The notes under the pieces: generated by a model
The model's database searches: none
The model's input: only the letters and a program-made list of their open reading frames with translations
Told to the model about the DNA's origin: nothing
In this document: positions 15,237 through 24,657 of the stretch, piece after piece
Numbering within the stretch: position 1 is the stretch's first letter
How the letters are laid out: each line of letters begins with the position of its first letter
Origin: Streptosporangiaceae bacterium
GTDB taxonomy: Bacteria > Actinomycetota > Actinomycetes > Streptosporangiales > Streptosporangiaceae
Direction of reading: 5' to 3'
DNA: 34,083 nucleotides
Assembly: GCA_025964715.1 (NCBI GenBank)
Contig: JAOPYH010000184.1
Coordinates: 1 to 34,083 of the forward strand
Position numbers and translations under genes: made by a program

Positions 15237-16112
15237 TCAGGCTGCCGGGGCGACGGCCGACCACGGGAGGGTCACCTCGCCGAGCCGCCACCGCCCGCGC
15301 CCGCCCATGGGCGGGCGGGTGACCACCGGCCAGGACCCGGCGAGCGACTCCACCGCGGCGAGCCAGCGCTGCCGGGGCCCGAACACCGACTGGGGCGCCG
15401 CCGTGGCCCAGCACCTGTCGAAGTCGGTCAGCAGTTCGTGTACCCGCTCACCCGGCACGTTGCGATGAATCAACGTCTTGGGCAGTCGCTCGGCCAGCTC
15501 GGACGGGCGTGCGAGGGACTCGAGATGTGCGGAGAACGTGATGCTCCGCGGCCCTTCGCGGCCGAGGGCCACCCAGACGGCGCGGCGGCCGATCTCGTCG
15601 CAGGTCCCCTCGACCAGCAGCCCTTCCGGTGCCAGCCGGCGGCACAGCCGGTCCCATGCCGTCCACGCCGCGACCTCGTCGTACTGCCGGAGCACGTTGA
15701 AGGCCCGGACGAGCGTGGGCGCCCGGCCGACCGGCAGCTCGAACCCGCCCCTGCGGAACGAGAGCCCGCCGGCCCGCAGCGCCATCGGGTGCGGTCCGCG
15801 ACCGGGGGCACCGGCCGCCGACGGGCCGCCGCGGCACAGGGCCGCGAGATAGGCCTCGCCGGCGGCCACCCGTACCGGGTCGATCTCCAGCCCGACGACC
15901 TCCACGGACGGCCGGACGGTGTGCAGCCGCTGGAACAGTTCGGCGGTGGTGACCGGCGAGGCGCCATAGCCCAGGTCCACCACCAGCGGCCGGCTCGCGG
16001 AGCGCAGCAGACAGGCCTGCGTGGCCGCGGTCCACCGGTCGACGCGACGCAGCCGGTTGGGGGCCGTGGTGCCGCGGGTGATCTCACCCTCAGGCCGGGT
16101 CGGGCGTGCCAT
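15237..16112 (-). CDS. class I SAM-dependent methyltransferase-like protein
   Basis: The 291-aa protein has a Rossmann-type core with motif I VVDLGYGASPVTT (about 44-56), an acidic end of strand 2 (VVGLEIDPVRV) and a later strand LVEGTCDEIGRRAVWV. This fits a conserved actinobacterial family of predicted methyltransferases of unknown substrate. Motif I reads DLGYGASP instead of the usual GxGxG, as in some of these proteins, so activity is not assured. It starts with ATG 9 bp after the dehydrogenase gene on the same strand, so the two form an operon. The order next to mshA is reminiscent of the Rv0484c-Rv0486 region. Confidence 0.7.
   Translation of the reverse strand: MARPTRPEGEITRGTTAPNRLRRVDRWTAATQACLLRSASRPLVVDLGYGASPVTTAELFQRLHTVRPSVEVVGLEIDPVRVAAGEAYLAALCRGGPSAAGAPGRGPHPMALRAGGLSFRRGGFELPVGRAPTLVRAFNVLRQYDEVAAWTAWDRLCRRLAPEGLLVEGTCDEIGRRAVWVALGREGPRSITFSAHLESLARPSELAERLPKTLIHRNVPGERVHELLTDFDRCWATAAPQSVFGPRQRWLAAVESLAGSWPVVTRPPMGGRGRWRLGEVTLPWSAVAPAA
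15298..15317. other. perfect 20-bp GC palindrome at the convergent gene end
   Basis: CGCCCGCCCATGGGCGGGCG is self-complementary and lies 62 bp past the macro-domain stop, inside the last codons of the convergent methyltransferase gene. As there is no intergenic space here, it may serve as a hairpin terminator for the macro-domain transcript. No T-run is present. Confidence 0.35.
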
Positions 16113-16121
16113 GGAAGAGCG

Positions 16122-16892
16122 CTACGAGGAGACCCGGTGGATCTTGTACGGAGCCGCCTGGACCCGCGGCTGCACGTCGATCCGGTCGATGTTGACGTGG
16201 GCCGGCCGGGTCACCGCCCAGGCGACGCAGTCCGCGACGTCGTCGGCGGTCAGTGGGTCCGGGACGCCTGCGTAGGTGCTGTCGGCCCGCTCCGCGTCAC
16301 CGCGGAAGCGCACGAGGGAGAACTCCTCGGTCTGGACCATCCCCGGAGCGACTTCGGTGATCCGAACCGGCTGGTCTACCAACTCCAGCCGCATGGTGTC
16401 GTTGACAGCGGCGGCGGCGTGCTTGGCCGCGACGTATCCGGCGCCGCCCTCGTAAGGAACGTGGCCGGCCAGGGACGTGATGTTGACGACATGCCCGTCG
16501 CCGCCCGCGATGAGCTTGGGCAACAGGGCCTTGGTCACCCGCAGCAGGCCCAGCACGTTCGTGTCGTACATGGTCTGCCAGTCGGCCGGGTCCGCGTCGG
16601 CCACCGGGTCCAGCCCCAGTGCGCCACCCGCGTTGTTGACCAGGACGTGGCACTCGGGGAGCGCGGCGGCGAGCGCGTCGACCGACTCCTGCGAGGTCAC
16701 GTCGAGGGTGACCGCCGCCACCGCGTCATGGCGCCCGGCCGGATCGGCGTCCTGGATCTCCTTCACCAGCTCGTCCAGCCGGTCGCGCCGCCGGGCGGCG
16801 ACCACCACGTTGAACCCTTCAGCGGCCAGGCGCCGGGCGGTCGCCGCGCCGATGCCGCTGCTTGCTCCAGTTATCACTGCCGTCTTACGCAC
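16122..16892 (-). CDS. short-chain dehydrogenase/reductase (Rv0484c-like)
   Basis: This is a classical SDR of about 256 aa: the cofactor loop TGASSGIG near the N-terminus, VLVNNAG, the catalytic Ser in NITSLAGH, and YVAAK with the Tyr/Lys pair; the ending is [19 protein letters not shown]. The Arg-rich AARRRDR after strand 2 suggests NADP(H). The substrate is unknown. Rv0484c, an SDR of the same type, lies beside mshA in M. tuberculosis. I prefer the GTG at 16892, because GGAAGG lies 8 nt upstream of it; the GTG at 16898 sits too close. Confidence 0.9.
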   Translation of the reverse strand: MRKTAVITGASSGIGAATARRLAAEGFNVVVAARRRDRLDELVKEIQDADPAGRHDAVAAVTLDVTSQESVDALAAALPECHVLVNNAGGALGLDPVADADPADWQTMYDTNVLGLLRVTKALLPKLIAGGDGHVVNITSLAGHVPYEGGAGYVAAKHAAAAVNDTMRLELVDQPVRITEVAPGMVQTEEFSLVRFRGDAERADSTYAGVPDPLTADDVADCVAWAVTRPAHVNIDRIDVQPRVQAAPYKIHRVSS

Positions 16893-17010
16893 GCCCACAT
16901 CCTTCCAGCCGTGCCTTGCTGATCCTCAACCGCTCCCAGGGCAATGTTGTCCGGCTCCTCCCGGGAACACGTGCCCTGACCGATGGGTTTCCGTATCGGA
17001 GGTGTTGCCC

Positions 17011-18300
17011 GTGTCGCAGAGAATCACCCGGGTAGCGACGATCAGTATGCATACTTCGCCGCTGGACCAGCCCGGGACCGGCGATGCGGGTGGCATGAAC
17101 GTCTATATCGTCGAGGTCGCCAAGCGGCTCGCCGCTCGCGGGGTCGAGGTGGACATCTTCACCCGCGCCACCTCGCGGGCGCTTCCACCGGTGGCCGAGC
17201 TGGCGCCGGGAGTCCTCGTCCGCAACGTCGTCGCGGGCCCGTTCGAGGAGCTCGACAAGCCCGAGCTCCCCGCCCGGTTGTGCGAGTTCACGGCCGGTGT
17301 GCTCGGCACGGAGGCGGCGCACGAGCCCGGGCACTACGACCTCGTGCACTCCCACTACTGGCTGTCCGGGCAGCCGGCCTGGGTCGCCCAGCGGCGCTGG
17401 GGCGTGCCCATGGTGCACACGATGCACACGCTGGCCAAGGTCAAGAACGCCGCGCTGGCCGCCGGCGACGCCCCCGAGCCCATGGCGCGCGTGCTCGGCG
17501 AGGAGCAGGTCGTGGAGTCCGCCGACCGGCTGGTGGCCAACACGCCCGAGGAGGCCCGCCAGCTCATCGACCTCTATGGGGCGGACCCCGAACGGGTCGA
17601 GACGGTCGCGCCCGGGGTGAACCTCTCGGTCTTCCGTCCCGGCAGGCCCGGCCGGCCCGGCTCGGGCATGGCGGCGCGGCGCCGCCTCGGCCTGCCGCGG
17701 GATGCCCGCGTCCTGCTGTTCGTCGGGCGGATCCAGCCGCTCAAGGCTCCCGACGTGCTGCTCCGGGCCGCGGCGCGCATGCTGGCGGAGGACCCGTCGC
17801 TGCGAGGCAGGCTGCTCGTCGTCGTGGTCGGTGGACCCAGCGGATCGGCGCGGGCCCGGCCGGAGGAAATGCAACGGCTCGCCGCGGATCTGGGCATCAC
17901 CGGATCCGTGCGGTTCGAGCCGCCGTGTCCACAGGACGAGCTGGCCGACTGGTACCGCGCGGCGGACGTCACAGTCGTGCCCTCGCACAATGAGTCCTTC
18001 GGGCTCGTGGCGGTGGAGTCGCAGGCCTGCGGCACCCCGGTGGTCGCGGCCGCGGTGGGCGGCCTCCCCACGGCCGTACGCCACGGCGTCTCGGGCATGC
18101 TCATCGACGGCCATGACCCGGCGGACTACGCCATGGTGCTGCGGCGGTTGCTCGCCGAGCCGCGGCTGCGGGCCCGCCTGGCGCGTGGCGCCGTACGCCA
18201 CGCCGGCGCGTTCGGCTGGGACGCGACGGTGGACCGGCTCCTGTCGGTGTATACCGGGGCCATGCATGCCAAACTCACTGAGTCGGTGATCGGGGCGTGA
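17011..18300 (+). CDS. mshA: D-inositol-3-phosphate glycosyltransferase (mycothiol synthesis)
   Basis: The 429-aa GT4-family (GT-B fold) enzyme transfers GlcNAc from UDP-GlcNAc to 1D-myo-inositol 3-phosphate, the first step of mycothiol synthesis. Diagnostic segments are [20 protein letters not shown] near the N-terminus, [20 protein letters not shown], the nucleotide-sugar region [17 protein letters not shown], and [21 protein letters not shown] with the family ESFG...E signature. The GTG at 17011 has GGAGG 8 nt upstream; the open frame further upstream is antisense to the dehydrogenase and is not coding. The YbjN-like gene overlaps its stop (GTGA). The position matches Rv0486. Confidence 0.95.
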   Translation: MSQRITRVATISMHTSPLDQPGTGDAGGMNVYIVEVAKRLAARGVEVDIFTRATSRALPPVAELAPGVLVRNVVAGPFEELDKPELPARLCEFTAGVLGTEAAHEPGHYDLVHSHYWLSGQPAWVAQRRWGVPMVHTMHTLAKVKNAALAAGDAPEPMARVLGEEQVVESADRLVANTPEEARQLIDLYGADPERVETVAPGVNLSVFRPGRPGRPGSGMAARRRLGLPRDARVLLFVGRIQPLKAPDVLLRAAARMLAEDPSLRGRLLVVVVGGPSGSARARPEEMQRLAADLGITGSVRFEPPCPQDELADWYRAADVTVVPSHNESFGLVAVESQACGTPVVAAAVGGLPTAVRHGVSGMLIDGHDPADYAMVLRRLLAEPRLRARLARGAVRHAGAFGWDATVDRLLSVYTGAMHAKLTESVIGA

Positions 18301-18788
18301 GCGCCCAAGCGCACGTCATCGAAGAGACCCTGGACGCGGCCGAGCTCGAGTACGAACGCCCGCGCGAGGGCGCCTACCTCGTCAAGCTGCCCGGCAAGCA
18401 CAAACTGGCCACGATGACCTGGCTCATCGTCGGTGAGTACAGCCTGCACGTCGAGGCGTTCTTCTGCCGTCAGCCGGACGAGAACCACGCCGAGTTCTAC
18501 CGCTTCCTGCTGGAGAAGAACGGCCGGATGTACGGCGTGGGGTTCGCACTCGACCAGGTCGGCGACGTCCACCTCACGGGACGGGTGTCGCTCGACTCCG
18601 TCAGCCCCGAGGAGATCGACCGGCTGCTGGGCTGTGTGCTGACCTACTCCGACGACAACTTCGACAAGGCCCTGGAGCTGGGATTCAAGTCGTCGATCCA
18701 GCGGGAGTGGGACTGGCGGGTCAAGCGGGGCGAGAGCCTGGCGAACCTCCAGGCCTTCGCCTCCTTCGCCGACCCAGAGCACCGCTGA
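18297..18788 (+). CDS. YbjN-domain protein (Rv0487-like)
   Basis: The 163-aa soluble protein has a YbjN domain, the fold of type III secretion chaperone-like bacterial proteins of uncertain function. Its sequence includes [22 protein letters not shown] and [24 protein letters not shown]. The GTG start overlaps the mshA stop, and the same mshA-ybjN-gpm1 order exists in mycobacteria (Rv0486, Rv0487, Rv0489). The coupling to mshA suggests a link with mycothiol or a stress response, which is inference. Confidence 0.85.
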   Translation: MSAQAHVIEETLDAAELEYERPREGAYLVKLPGKHKLATMTWLIVGEYSLHVEAFFCRQPDENHAEFYRFLLEKNGRMYGVGFALDQVGDVHLTGRVSLDSVSPEEIDRLLGCVLTYSDDNFDKALELGFKSSIQREWDWRVKRGESLANLQAFASFADPEHR

Positions 18789-18838
18789 CCACCCGCTGAG
18801 CGCCGTTGACCCGGCATGGCCGGACAGGCGGACCCGTA

Positions 18839-18844
18839 TAAGCT
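18839..18844 (+). promoter_or_regulatory. -10 element of a leaderless gpm1 promoter
   Basis: TAAGCT (part of TATAAGCT) is followed by 7 nt and the ATG at 18852, with no ribosome-binding site. TTGACC at 18806-18811 is too far away to be the -35. The same hexamer precedes the BlaI-type gene. Confidence 0.45.
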
Positions 18845-18851
18845 CTGGCGC

Positions 18852-19610
18852 ATGGCGACCTTGGTTTTGCTACGGCATGGCGAAAGCGTGTGGAACGCGG
18901 AAGGGCTGTTCACCGGCTGGGTGGACGTCGACCTGTCGGAGAAGGGTGAGGCCGAGGCCACCACCGGCGGCGACCTGCTCCTGGACAACGACGTCCTCCC
19001 GGACGTCGTCCACACCTCGATGCTCAAGCGGGCCATCCGTACGGCCAACATCGCCCTCGATGTCGCGGATCTGCTGTGGATCCCCGTCCGGCGGTCGTGG
19101 CGGCTCAACGAGCGGCACTACGGCGTGCTGCAGGGCAAGAACAAGGCGCAGACCCGCGAGGAGTTCGGCGAGGACCAGTTCAAGATCTGGCGCCGCTCCT
19201 ACGACACGCCGCCGCCCCCGATCGCCGACACCGACCCGCTGTCCCAGGTCAACGACCTGCGCTACGCCGGGCTGCCCTCCGAGCTCATCCCGCGGACCGA
19301 GTGCCTGTCCGACGTGGTGGACCGGCTCCTGCCGTACTGGTACGACGCGATCGTCCCGGACCTGGCCGCGGACAAGACGGTCCTGGTGGCGGCGCACGGC
19401 AACTCACTGCGCGCGCTGGTCAAGCACCTCGACGACATCTCCGACGACGAGATCGCGGGGCTGAACATCCCGACCGGGATCCCGCTGGTGTACGAGCTGG
19501 ACCACGACTTCGTGCCCCTGAAGCGCGGGGGCGAATACCTCGACCCCGAGGCCGCCAAGGCCGCCATCGAGGCCGTCAAGAACCAGGGCGCCGCAGCCCC
19601 CAAGTCCTGA
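18852..19610 (+). CDS. gpmA: 2,3-bisphosphoglycerate-dependent phosphoglycerate mutase
   Basis: The 252-aa enzyme interconverts 3- and 2-phosphoglycerate in glycolysis. The phosphohistidine motif LRHGESVWN is at residues 7-15 (His8 expected to be phosphorylated), followed by [13 protein letters not shown], the cap motif [12 protein letters not shown], and the second catalytic His in [15 protein letters not shown]. Length and motifs match dPGM exactly. The ATG at 18852 ([11 protein letters not shown]) is chosen over upstream starts for family length and the leaderless promoter. It lies 63 bp after the YbjN-like gene (compare gpm1, Rv0489). A very long hairpin separates it from the convergent phoU. 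Confidence 0.96.
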   Translation: MATLVLLRHGESVWNAEGLFTGWVDVDLSEKGEAEATTGGDLLLDNDVLPDVVHTSMLKRAIRTANIALDVADLLWIPVRRSWRLNERHYGVLQGKNKAQTREEFGEDQFKIWRRSYDTPPPPIADTDPLSQVNDLRYAGLPSELIPRTECLSDVVDRLLPYWYDAIVPDLAADKTVLVAAHGNSLRALVKHLDDISDDEIAGLNIPTGIPLVYELDHDFVPLKRGGEYLDPEAAKAAIEAVKNQGAAAPKS

Positions 19611-19635
19611 GTCGCCGCGCCGCCCGTCCGGTCCG

Positions 19636-19675
19636 CACGCCTGAACAAACATGCCCGGACAGACACGCCTGAACA
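19636..19675. repeat. 12-bp direct repeat next to the gpm1/phoU hairpin
   Basis: CACGCCTGAACA occurs at 19636-19647 and 19664-19675, with 16 bp between. It directly precedes the 21-bp inverted repeat, so the gap between gpm1 and phoU is unusually repeat-rich. Purpose unknown. Confidence 0.6.
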
Positions 19676-19676
19676 G

Positions 19677-19734
19677 AACTGTGGGATCACGGTGGTGAAA
19701 GCCCGAGGGCTCCCACCACCGTGATCCCACAGTT
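19677..19734. terminator. 21-bp perfect inverted repeat between convergent gpm1 and phoU
   Basis: The arms 19677-19697 and 19714-19734 are perfect reverse complements (starting AACTGTGGGATC), with a 16-nt loop that contains its own small stem (GCCC/GGGC). It sits midway between two converging genes and is suited to end both transcripts. T-runs are absent, and the stem is longer than usual for an intrinsic terminator. Confidence 0.7.
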
Positions 19735-19748
19735 GTTCGCGGCCGTCC

Positions 19749-20408
19749 TCAGATCGCGTTGATCTCCTCGGGCCGCTGCCCGGTGACCATGTAGACCACG
19801 TCCTCGGCCACGTGCACGGCGTGGTCGGCGTAGCGCTCGAAATACCGCCCGGCGAGGGTGATGTCCACGGCCGGCTCGACGCCGTACTTCCAGTCCGGCG
19901 ACAGGAGCTGGTCGAAGACCTTGCGGTGCAGCCGGTCCATGGCGTCGTCGTCCGCGTCGAGTTCCAACCCGAGCTCGACATTCTGCGACGCGATGACACT
20001 GCCGGCTTTAGCGATCATCCGTTCCGCGATCTGTCCCATCTCCAGAACGGTCGCCTGCAGTTCCGGGGGAATGGCCGACTCGGGGTGCCGCCGCCGGGCC
20101 GTCTTGGCAAGGTGGACCGCCAGGTCCCCCATCCGCTCCAGGTCGCCACTCATCCTCAGCGCGGTGATCACCATACGGAGGTCTCCGGCCACCGGCTGCT
20201 GCCGTGCCATCAGGTCGAAGACGCTCTGCTCGATGGCCGCGTCGATCCTGTTGACGTGCTCGTCAGCGCTGATGACTTCTTCGGCCAGCCGGAGATCGGC
20301 GTCGAGCAGCGCCGTCACCGCGCGGGCCATGGCGGAGCGCACCAGCCGGGTCATCTCCACAAGCCGACTTGAGAGGCTGTCGAGTTCCTCGTGGTAAGCG
20401 TCTCGCAA
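19749..20408 (-). CDS. phoU: phosphate-signalling protein PhoU
   Basis: The 219-aa protein has the two three-helix repeats of PhoU, each with its metal-binding motif: ALRMSGDLERMGDLAVHLAK in the first and AGRYFERYADHAVHVAEDV in the second. PhoU damps the phosphate two-component system and the Pst transporter when phosphate is plentiful. The start is a TTG at 20408 (giving MRDAYHEELDS, the standard N-terminus), supported by GAAGGA upstream. It is divergent from senX3-regX3, and the gap carries PHO-box-like repeats. This arrangement is like the phoU/phoR-phoP locus of Streptomyces. Confidence 0.93.
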   Translation of the reverse strand: MRDAYHEELDSLSSRLVEMTRLVRSAMARAVTALLDADLRLAEEVISADEHVNRIDAAIEQSVFDLMARQQPVAGDLRMVITALRMSGDLERMGDLAVHLAKTARRRHPESAIPPELQATVLEMGQIAERMIAKAGSVIASQNVELGLELDADDDAMDRLHRKVFDQLLSPDWKYGVEPAVDITLAGRYFERYADHAVHVAEDVVYMVTGQRPEEINAI

Positions 20409-20474
20409 TTGAAGTCCTTCCGTGATGGGGCCGCCCTCAGCAACCCAGAATTATCCAGCCCAAACCCTGCCTTT

Positions 20475-20518
20475 TGGGTGTGAACGAACCCGGATATAGA
20501 GGTGAACTCTGGGCGAAC
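20475..20518. promoter_or_regulatory. PHO-box array, 11-bp phased
   Basis: Read on the minus strand, the units GTTCGCCCAGA and GTTCACCTCTA (plus-strand 20508-20518 and 20497-20507) are consecutive 11-mers matching the actinobacterial PHO-box consensus GTTCACC-N4. A third, weaker copy (GTTCACACCCA, 20475-20485) lies exactly two units away in the same phase. A -10-like TACTGT follows at 20536-20541, so the array covers the -35 zone of the senX3 promoter, as expected for activation by RegX3/PhoP. Confidence 0.72.
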
Positions 20519-20559
20519 GCGGTCGTGGTACGTCCTACTGTGGTGCATGAACGCCTCGA

Positions 20560-21743
<1,184 letters not shown>

Positions 21744-21747
<4 letters not shown>

Positions 21748-22424
21748 CCCGCGTGCTCGTCGTGGAAGACGAGGAGTCATTCAGCGACGCCCTGTCGTAC
21801 ATGCTCCGTAAAGAGGGCTTCGAAGTCGCGATCGCGGCCACCGGACCCGATGCGCTCGACACCTTCGAGCGCAACGGCGCCGACCTGGTGCTGCTCGACC
21901 TGATGCTGCCAGGCCTTCCGGGCACCGAGGTGTGCCGGGAGCTGCGGTCCCGCTCGAACGTGCCGGTGATCATGCTGACCGCCAAGGACAGCGAGGTGGA
22001 CAAGGTCGTCGGGCTCGAACTCGGTGCCGACGACTACGTCACGAAGCCGTTCTCCTCCCGCGAGCTCGTCGCGCGGATCCGCGCCGTCCTGCGCCGTCAG
22101 GGCGACGTCGAGGAGCTCGCTCCCGCGACGCTCGAGGCGGGTCCGGTCCGGATGGACGTCGAACGGCACATCGTCAGCGTCAGTGGCATGTCCGTGCAGC
22201 TGCCCCTCAAGGAGTTCGAGCTGCTCGAGGTGCTGCTGCGCAACGCGGGCCGGGTGCTCACGCGCATGCAGCTGATCGACCGGGTCTGGGGAGCGGACTA
22301 CGTCGGCGACACCAAGACGCTGGACGTGCACGTCAAGCGGCTCCGCGCCAAGATCGAGCCGAAGCCGTCGGCGCCGCGCTTCATCATCACCGTGCGAGGA
22401 CTCGGCTACAAGTTCGAGCCGTGA
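21744..22424 (+). CDS. regX3: response regulator RegX3/PhoP
   Basis: The 226-aa OmpR-family regulator has a receiver domain (phospho-acceptor Asp52 in LVLLDLMLPG, acidic pocket VEDEE, switch Lys in YVTKPFSSREL) and a C-terminal winged helix with TRMQLIDRVWGADYVGDTKTLDVHVKRLR and RGLGYKFEP. It binds PHO-box direct repeats to switch on phosphate scavenging genes. The array before senX3 is a likely target, giving autoregulation. It starts with a GTG coupled to senX3. A GC hairpin ends the operon. Confidence 0.95.
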
Positions 22425-22485
22425 TCCCAAGGCCCGCGAACGGCTGTCGCCGGCTCTCGGCGGTGCGGGCGTGAGGTGAGTTGTA

Positions 22486-22525
22486 CGGCCGGCCCGTGAG
22501 CTGGTGCTGGAGCACGGGCCGGCCG
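22486..22525. terminator. hairpin between convergent regX3 and lpqE-like gene
   Basis: CGGCCGGCCCGTG (22486-22498) and CACGGGCCGGCCG (22513-22525) form a perfect 13-bp stem with a 14-nt loop, 61 nt after regX3 and 38 nt from the end of the convergent lipoprotein gene. It is probably a two-way terminator, with no T-run. Confidence 0.7.
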
Positions 22526-22563
22526 AACGACTGCGAGCTCTCGGCCCTGGGGCCGGGGCGGGG

Positions 22564-23445
22564 TCAGCCGTGTGCGCCCGGCGCCGGGGACGCCGACCCG
22601 CCGGGTGATTTCGAGGCCGCCGGCGATGGCGAGGCCGAGGGTGAGCCCGAGCTCGCCGGTGCGGCGGAGCCGGACGGGGCGGCGCCGGCTGACGATGACG
22701 AGGTCGCGCTGCCCGCCGGTGACGGCGTGGAGGGCGCGGCATAGGTCGCGTACGGCTCGGCTCGCGGGACGACCGGGGCGAGCACTGTGATGGAGCCGCC
22801 CCGCTGGAACCGCAGGGTCAGCTCGATCGACTCGCCGACGAGTAGTTCTTTGGTGAGTCCGGTCAGTACCACGGCCGGACGAGGCTTCGGGCCGGTCCCG
22901 GTGCCCTGCTGGTCCGGACTCTGAGTGCCGGACTGGGCACCCGGCAGGCCGTCCGGCGTGACGGCAGGCGTGCCCGCGGGCCCCCCGCTCCGCTGGACCG
23001 CCGGGGTGTGCGTCGCGTGCTTGCCCTTGCCGCTCGGCTGCGGAGTCGTCTTCACGTCCTGCGCGGTCGCGGTCTTCGTGCCGATCTGTACCAATTGCCC
23101 GGCCGGCAGGTCGAGGCCGCCTCCGGGCAGCTTCGCCTTCTGCTGGAACGTCGGGGACTCGACCGCCACGAGCCGGTCGGCCTTGCGGTCGCGGCCGTCG
23201 TTGGTCACCGAGGCGTAGACGGCCGCTGAAGTGCCGGGCATGAGCTTCTCGCCGGGCGCCGGTCCGAGCACGAACAGGTTCCGGACGTCGACCCCGGAGT
23301 CGGTGGAGGCGTTGACGCCTTCCGTCAGCTGAGCCGGCGAGGCCGTCTGCGGTCGCATTCCAGCGCCGCAACCGGACACAGCGGGCGCGAGGGTGAAGGC
23401 ACCGGCAAGAGCGAGTGCGGCCACTCTGCGGCTGTTGGGGATCAC
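22564..23445 (-). CDS. LpqE-like lipoprotein
   Basis: The 293-aa secreted protein has a lipoprotein signal (lipobox VSGC, Cys26) and a beta-rich domain split in two: VDVRNLFVLGPAPGEKLMPGTSAAVYASVTNDG...RLVAVESPTF, and RPAVVLTGLTKELLVGESIELTLRFQRGGSITVLAPVV. Between them is a Pro/Gly/Thr/Gln-rich low-complexity insert (about 130-190), and there is a Ser/Ala/Pro-rich tail. The split domain recalls the PCu(A)C-like fold and the mycobacterial LpqE, whose gene (Rv3584) also stands near and divergent to carD. The Met/His copper ligands of PCu(A)C proteins are not evident. The GTG start has AGGAG about 10 nt upstream. Confidence 0.72.
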   Translation of the reverse strand: MIPNSRRVAALALAGAFTLAPAVSGCGAGMRPQTASPAQLTEGVNASTDSGVDVRNLFVLGPAPGEKLMPGTSAAVYASVTNDGRDRKADRLVAVESPTFQQKAKLPGGGLDLPAGQLVQIGTKTATAQDVKTTPQPSGKGKHATHTPAVQRSGGPAGTPAVTPDGLPGAQSGTQSPDQQGTGTGPKPRPAVVLTGLTKELLVGESIELTLRFQRGGSITVLAPVVPRAEPYATYAAPSTPSPAGSATSSSSAGAAPSGSAAPASSGSPSASPSPAASKSPGGSASPAPGAHG

Positions 23446-23572
23446 GGGGGTCGATCTCCTAGGCAGGGGGGTGCGGGGTACGGATCGTCAGACCGAAGAT
23501 TAGCGAGTACTAATGCCGTCGTGGCGCCGGGGCCCGGGGAAAGTGATCTTTCCTGCTCATGGTGTGCCGCGC

Positions 23573-23600
23573 CCGGCTCCGCACCCCCAGGGGGAGCCGG
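23573..23600 (-). terminator. hairpin after the redoxin-like membrane protein gene
   Basis: CCGGCTCC (23573-23580) and GGAGCCGG (23593-23600) pair directly behind the stop of the minus-strand gene at 23604. It has no T-run and is weakly supported as a terminator. Confidence 0.4.
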
Positions 23601-23603
23601 CGA

Positions 23604-24329
23604 TCAGGTCTGCAGCCTGTTCAGCTGCTTGTCCAGATGCACGTCCGGGCGCAGGCTGGGCACTACCTCGTCCACCACGCCGTCGGTGTGCACCAGCACC
23701 GCGGTCAGCCCCGCGGCCTGGTAGGTCTTGGCCAGCTGGGGCGTGTCCTCCTGCGCGACGATCGCCACCGCGTGCCGGGCCGCCCCGGCCAGCTTCCGCA
23801 TCTCCTTGGCGGAGTCCTCGGCCGACTGCCGGTTATCGCGCCGGTCGGCCACCAGGTACAGAGCGATGCGGTACTGCTCCGTCTGCCGGCTCAGCTCGTC
23901 CACGGTGGCCTCGCAACGGCAGCCCGGTGGCACGATCAGGATCACTGCGGGCCGCAGGTCGATCAGCCTCTTGCGGTGACCGGGTACGGTCACCTGCCAC
24001 CCGGGGAGCACTCCGCCGATCTGGCCGGGCCGGGCCATAGGCCGGTCGGCCACGGGCTGGCCGGGGCGGCGCGGGGTCGGCTTGGGCCCGAACACGGTGA
24101 TCAGCGTGCCGCTGAGGAGCGCGATGAGCAGGGCTCCGGCGATGATGGGGGCGGCGAGTCCATAACGTGTCAGGGGTGAGGCGAGCCGGCGCCAGCGCCT
24201 TCGGCGACGGTGCCGCCGCTCTTCACGGCGGTAGGCGAGGATGTCCCGGTCGAGCTCCCGGGCGTCGTCGGGCACGACGATGTCGATGCGCGGTAGCCCA
24301 TAGTCGTCGGGATCGCCACTGTGCCTCAC
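23604..24329 (-). CDS. single-pass membrane protein with thioredoxin-like domain, unknown function
   Basis: From the GTG at 24329 this is a 241-aa protein. It has a cytoplasmic head rich in Asp and Arg (DPDDYGLPRIDIVVPDDARELDRD..., then a run of Arg/His), one membrane span (about 57-79), a Pro-rich linker, and an outside domain whose strand AVILIVPPGCRCEATVDEL resembles a redoxin/TlpA core with a CxC in place of CxxC. The further alternation AVAIVAQEDTPQL...AVLVHTDGVVDEVVP fits a thioredoxin-like fold. I do not recognise a named family. The longer open frame upstream (to 24539) crosses the carD promoter region and is unlikely to be coding. It is divergent from carD. Confidence 0.6.
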   Translation of the reverse strand: MRHSGDPDDYGLPRIDIVVPDDARELDRDILAYRREERRHRRRRRWRRLASPLTRYGLAAPIIAGALLIALLSGTLITVFGPKPTPRRPGQPVADRPMARPGQIGGVLPGWQVTVPGHRKRLIDLRPAVILIVPPGCRCEATVDELSRQTEQYRIALYLVADRRDNRQSAEDSAKEMRKLAGAARHAVAIVAQEDTPQLAKTYQAAGLTAVLVHTDGVVDEVVPSLRPDVHLDKQLNRLQT

Positions 24330-24471
24330 GCCGCACCTTGCCCTTCCGCTCACCAGCCTGCTGGCTCGCGTGGCCCGGCCTGTTCCTCTCCCAGTATGAG
24401 CCGCGGCCGGGGTGGCGCGAATGATCCCGGGGAAGGTCCTATGAGCATTGTCCGAAGCCACTCGGCAGCAT

Positions 24472-24504
24472 GTTGCGGTCGCGTTGCGATCGCGTTGCGA
24501 GATG
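24472..24504. repeat. three 11-bp tandem repeats upstream of carD
   Basis: GTTGCGGTCGC, GTTGCGATCGC and GTTGCGAGATG follow each other without gap, one helical turn apart, in the 328-bp gap between the divergent redoxin-like gene and carD. The phasing is like that of PHO boxes but the sequence is different. It may be a regulatory array; no binder is known. Confidence 0.6.
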
Positions 24505-24657
24505 CAAACAAGGGTGATGGCAAAGTGTAGATGCACCAAGGCAAGGCTTTGTCAAGACCCCAATTAGGGTGCTGACCTGCGCATATGTCCCTAAGGCCGG
24601 TGCGGCACCCGCGCAGCCCGTGCTACCCTTGGGTTTAGCGGAAGGGGTACTTGTCAT

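Noticed and set aside
16477-17010. Long N-terminal extension of the mshA frame
   Set aside because: It is antisense to the dehydrogenase gene; the family N-terminus and a good ribosome-binding site place the start at 17011.
24330-24539. Extension of the redoxin-like gene to a start at 24539
   Set aside because: It would cover the 11-bp repeat array, and its residues (Cys/Arg/Thr-rich) do not look like protein; GTG 24329 fits better.
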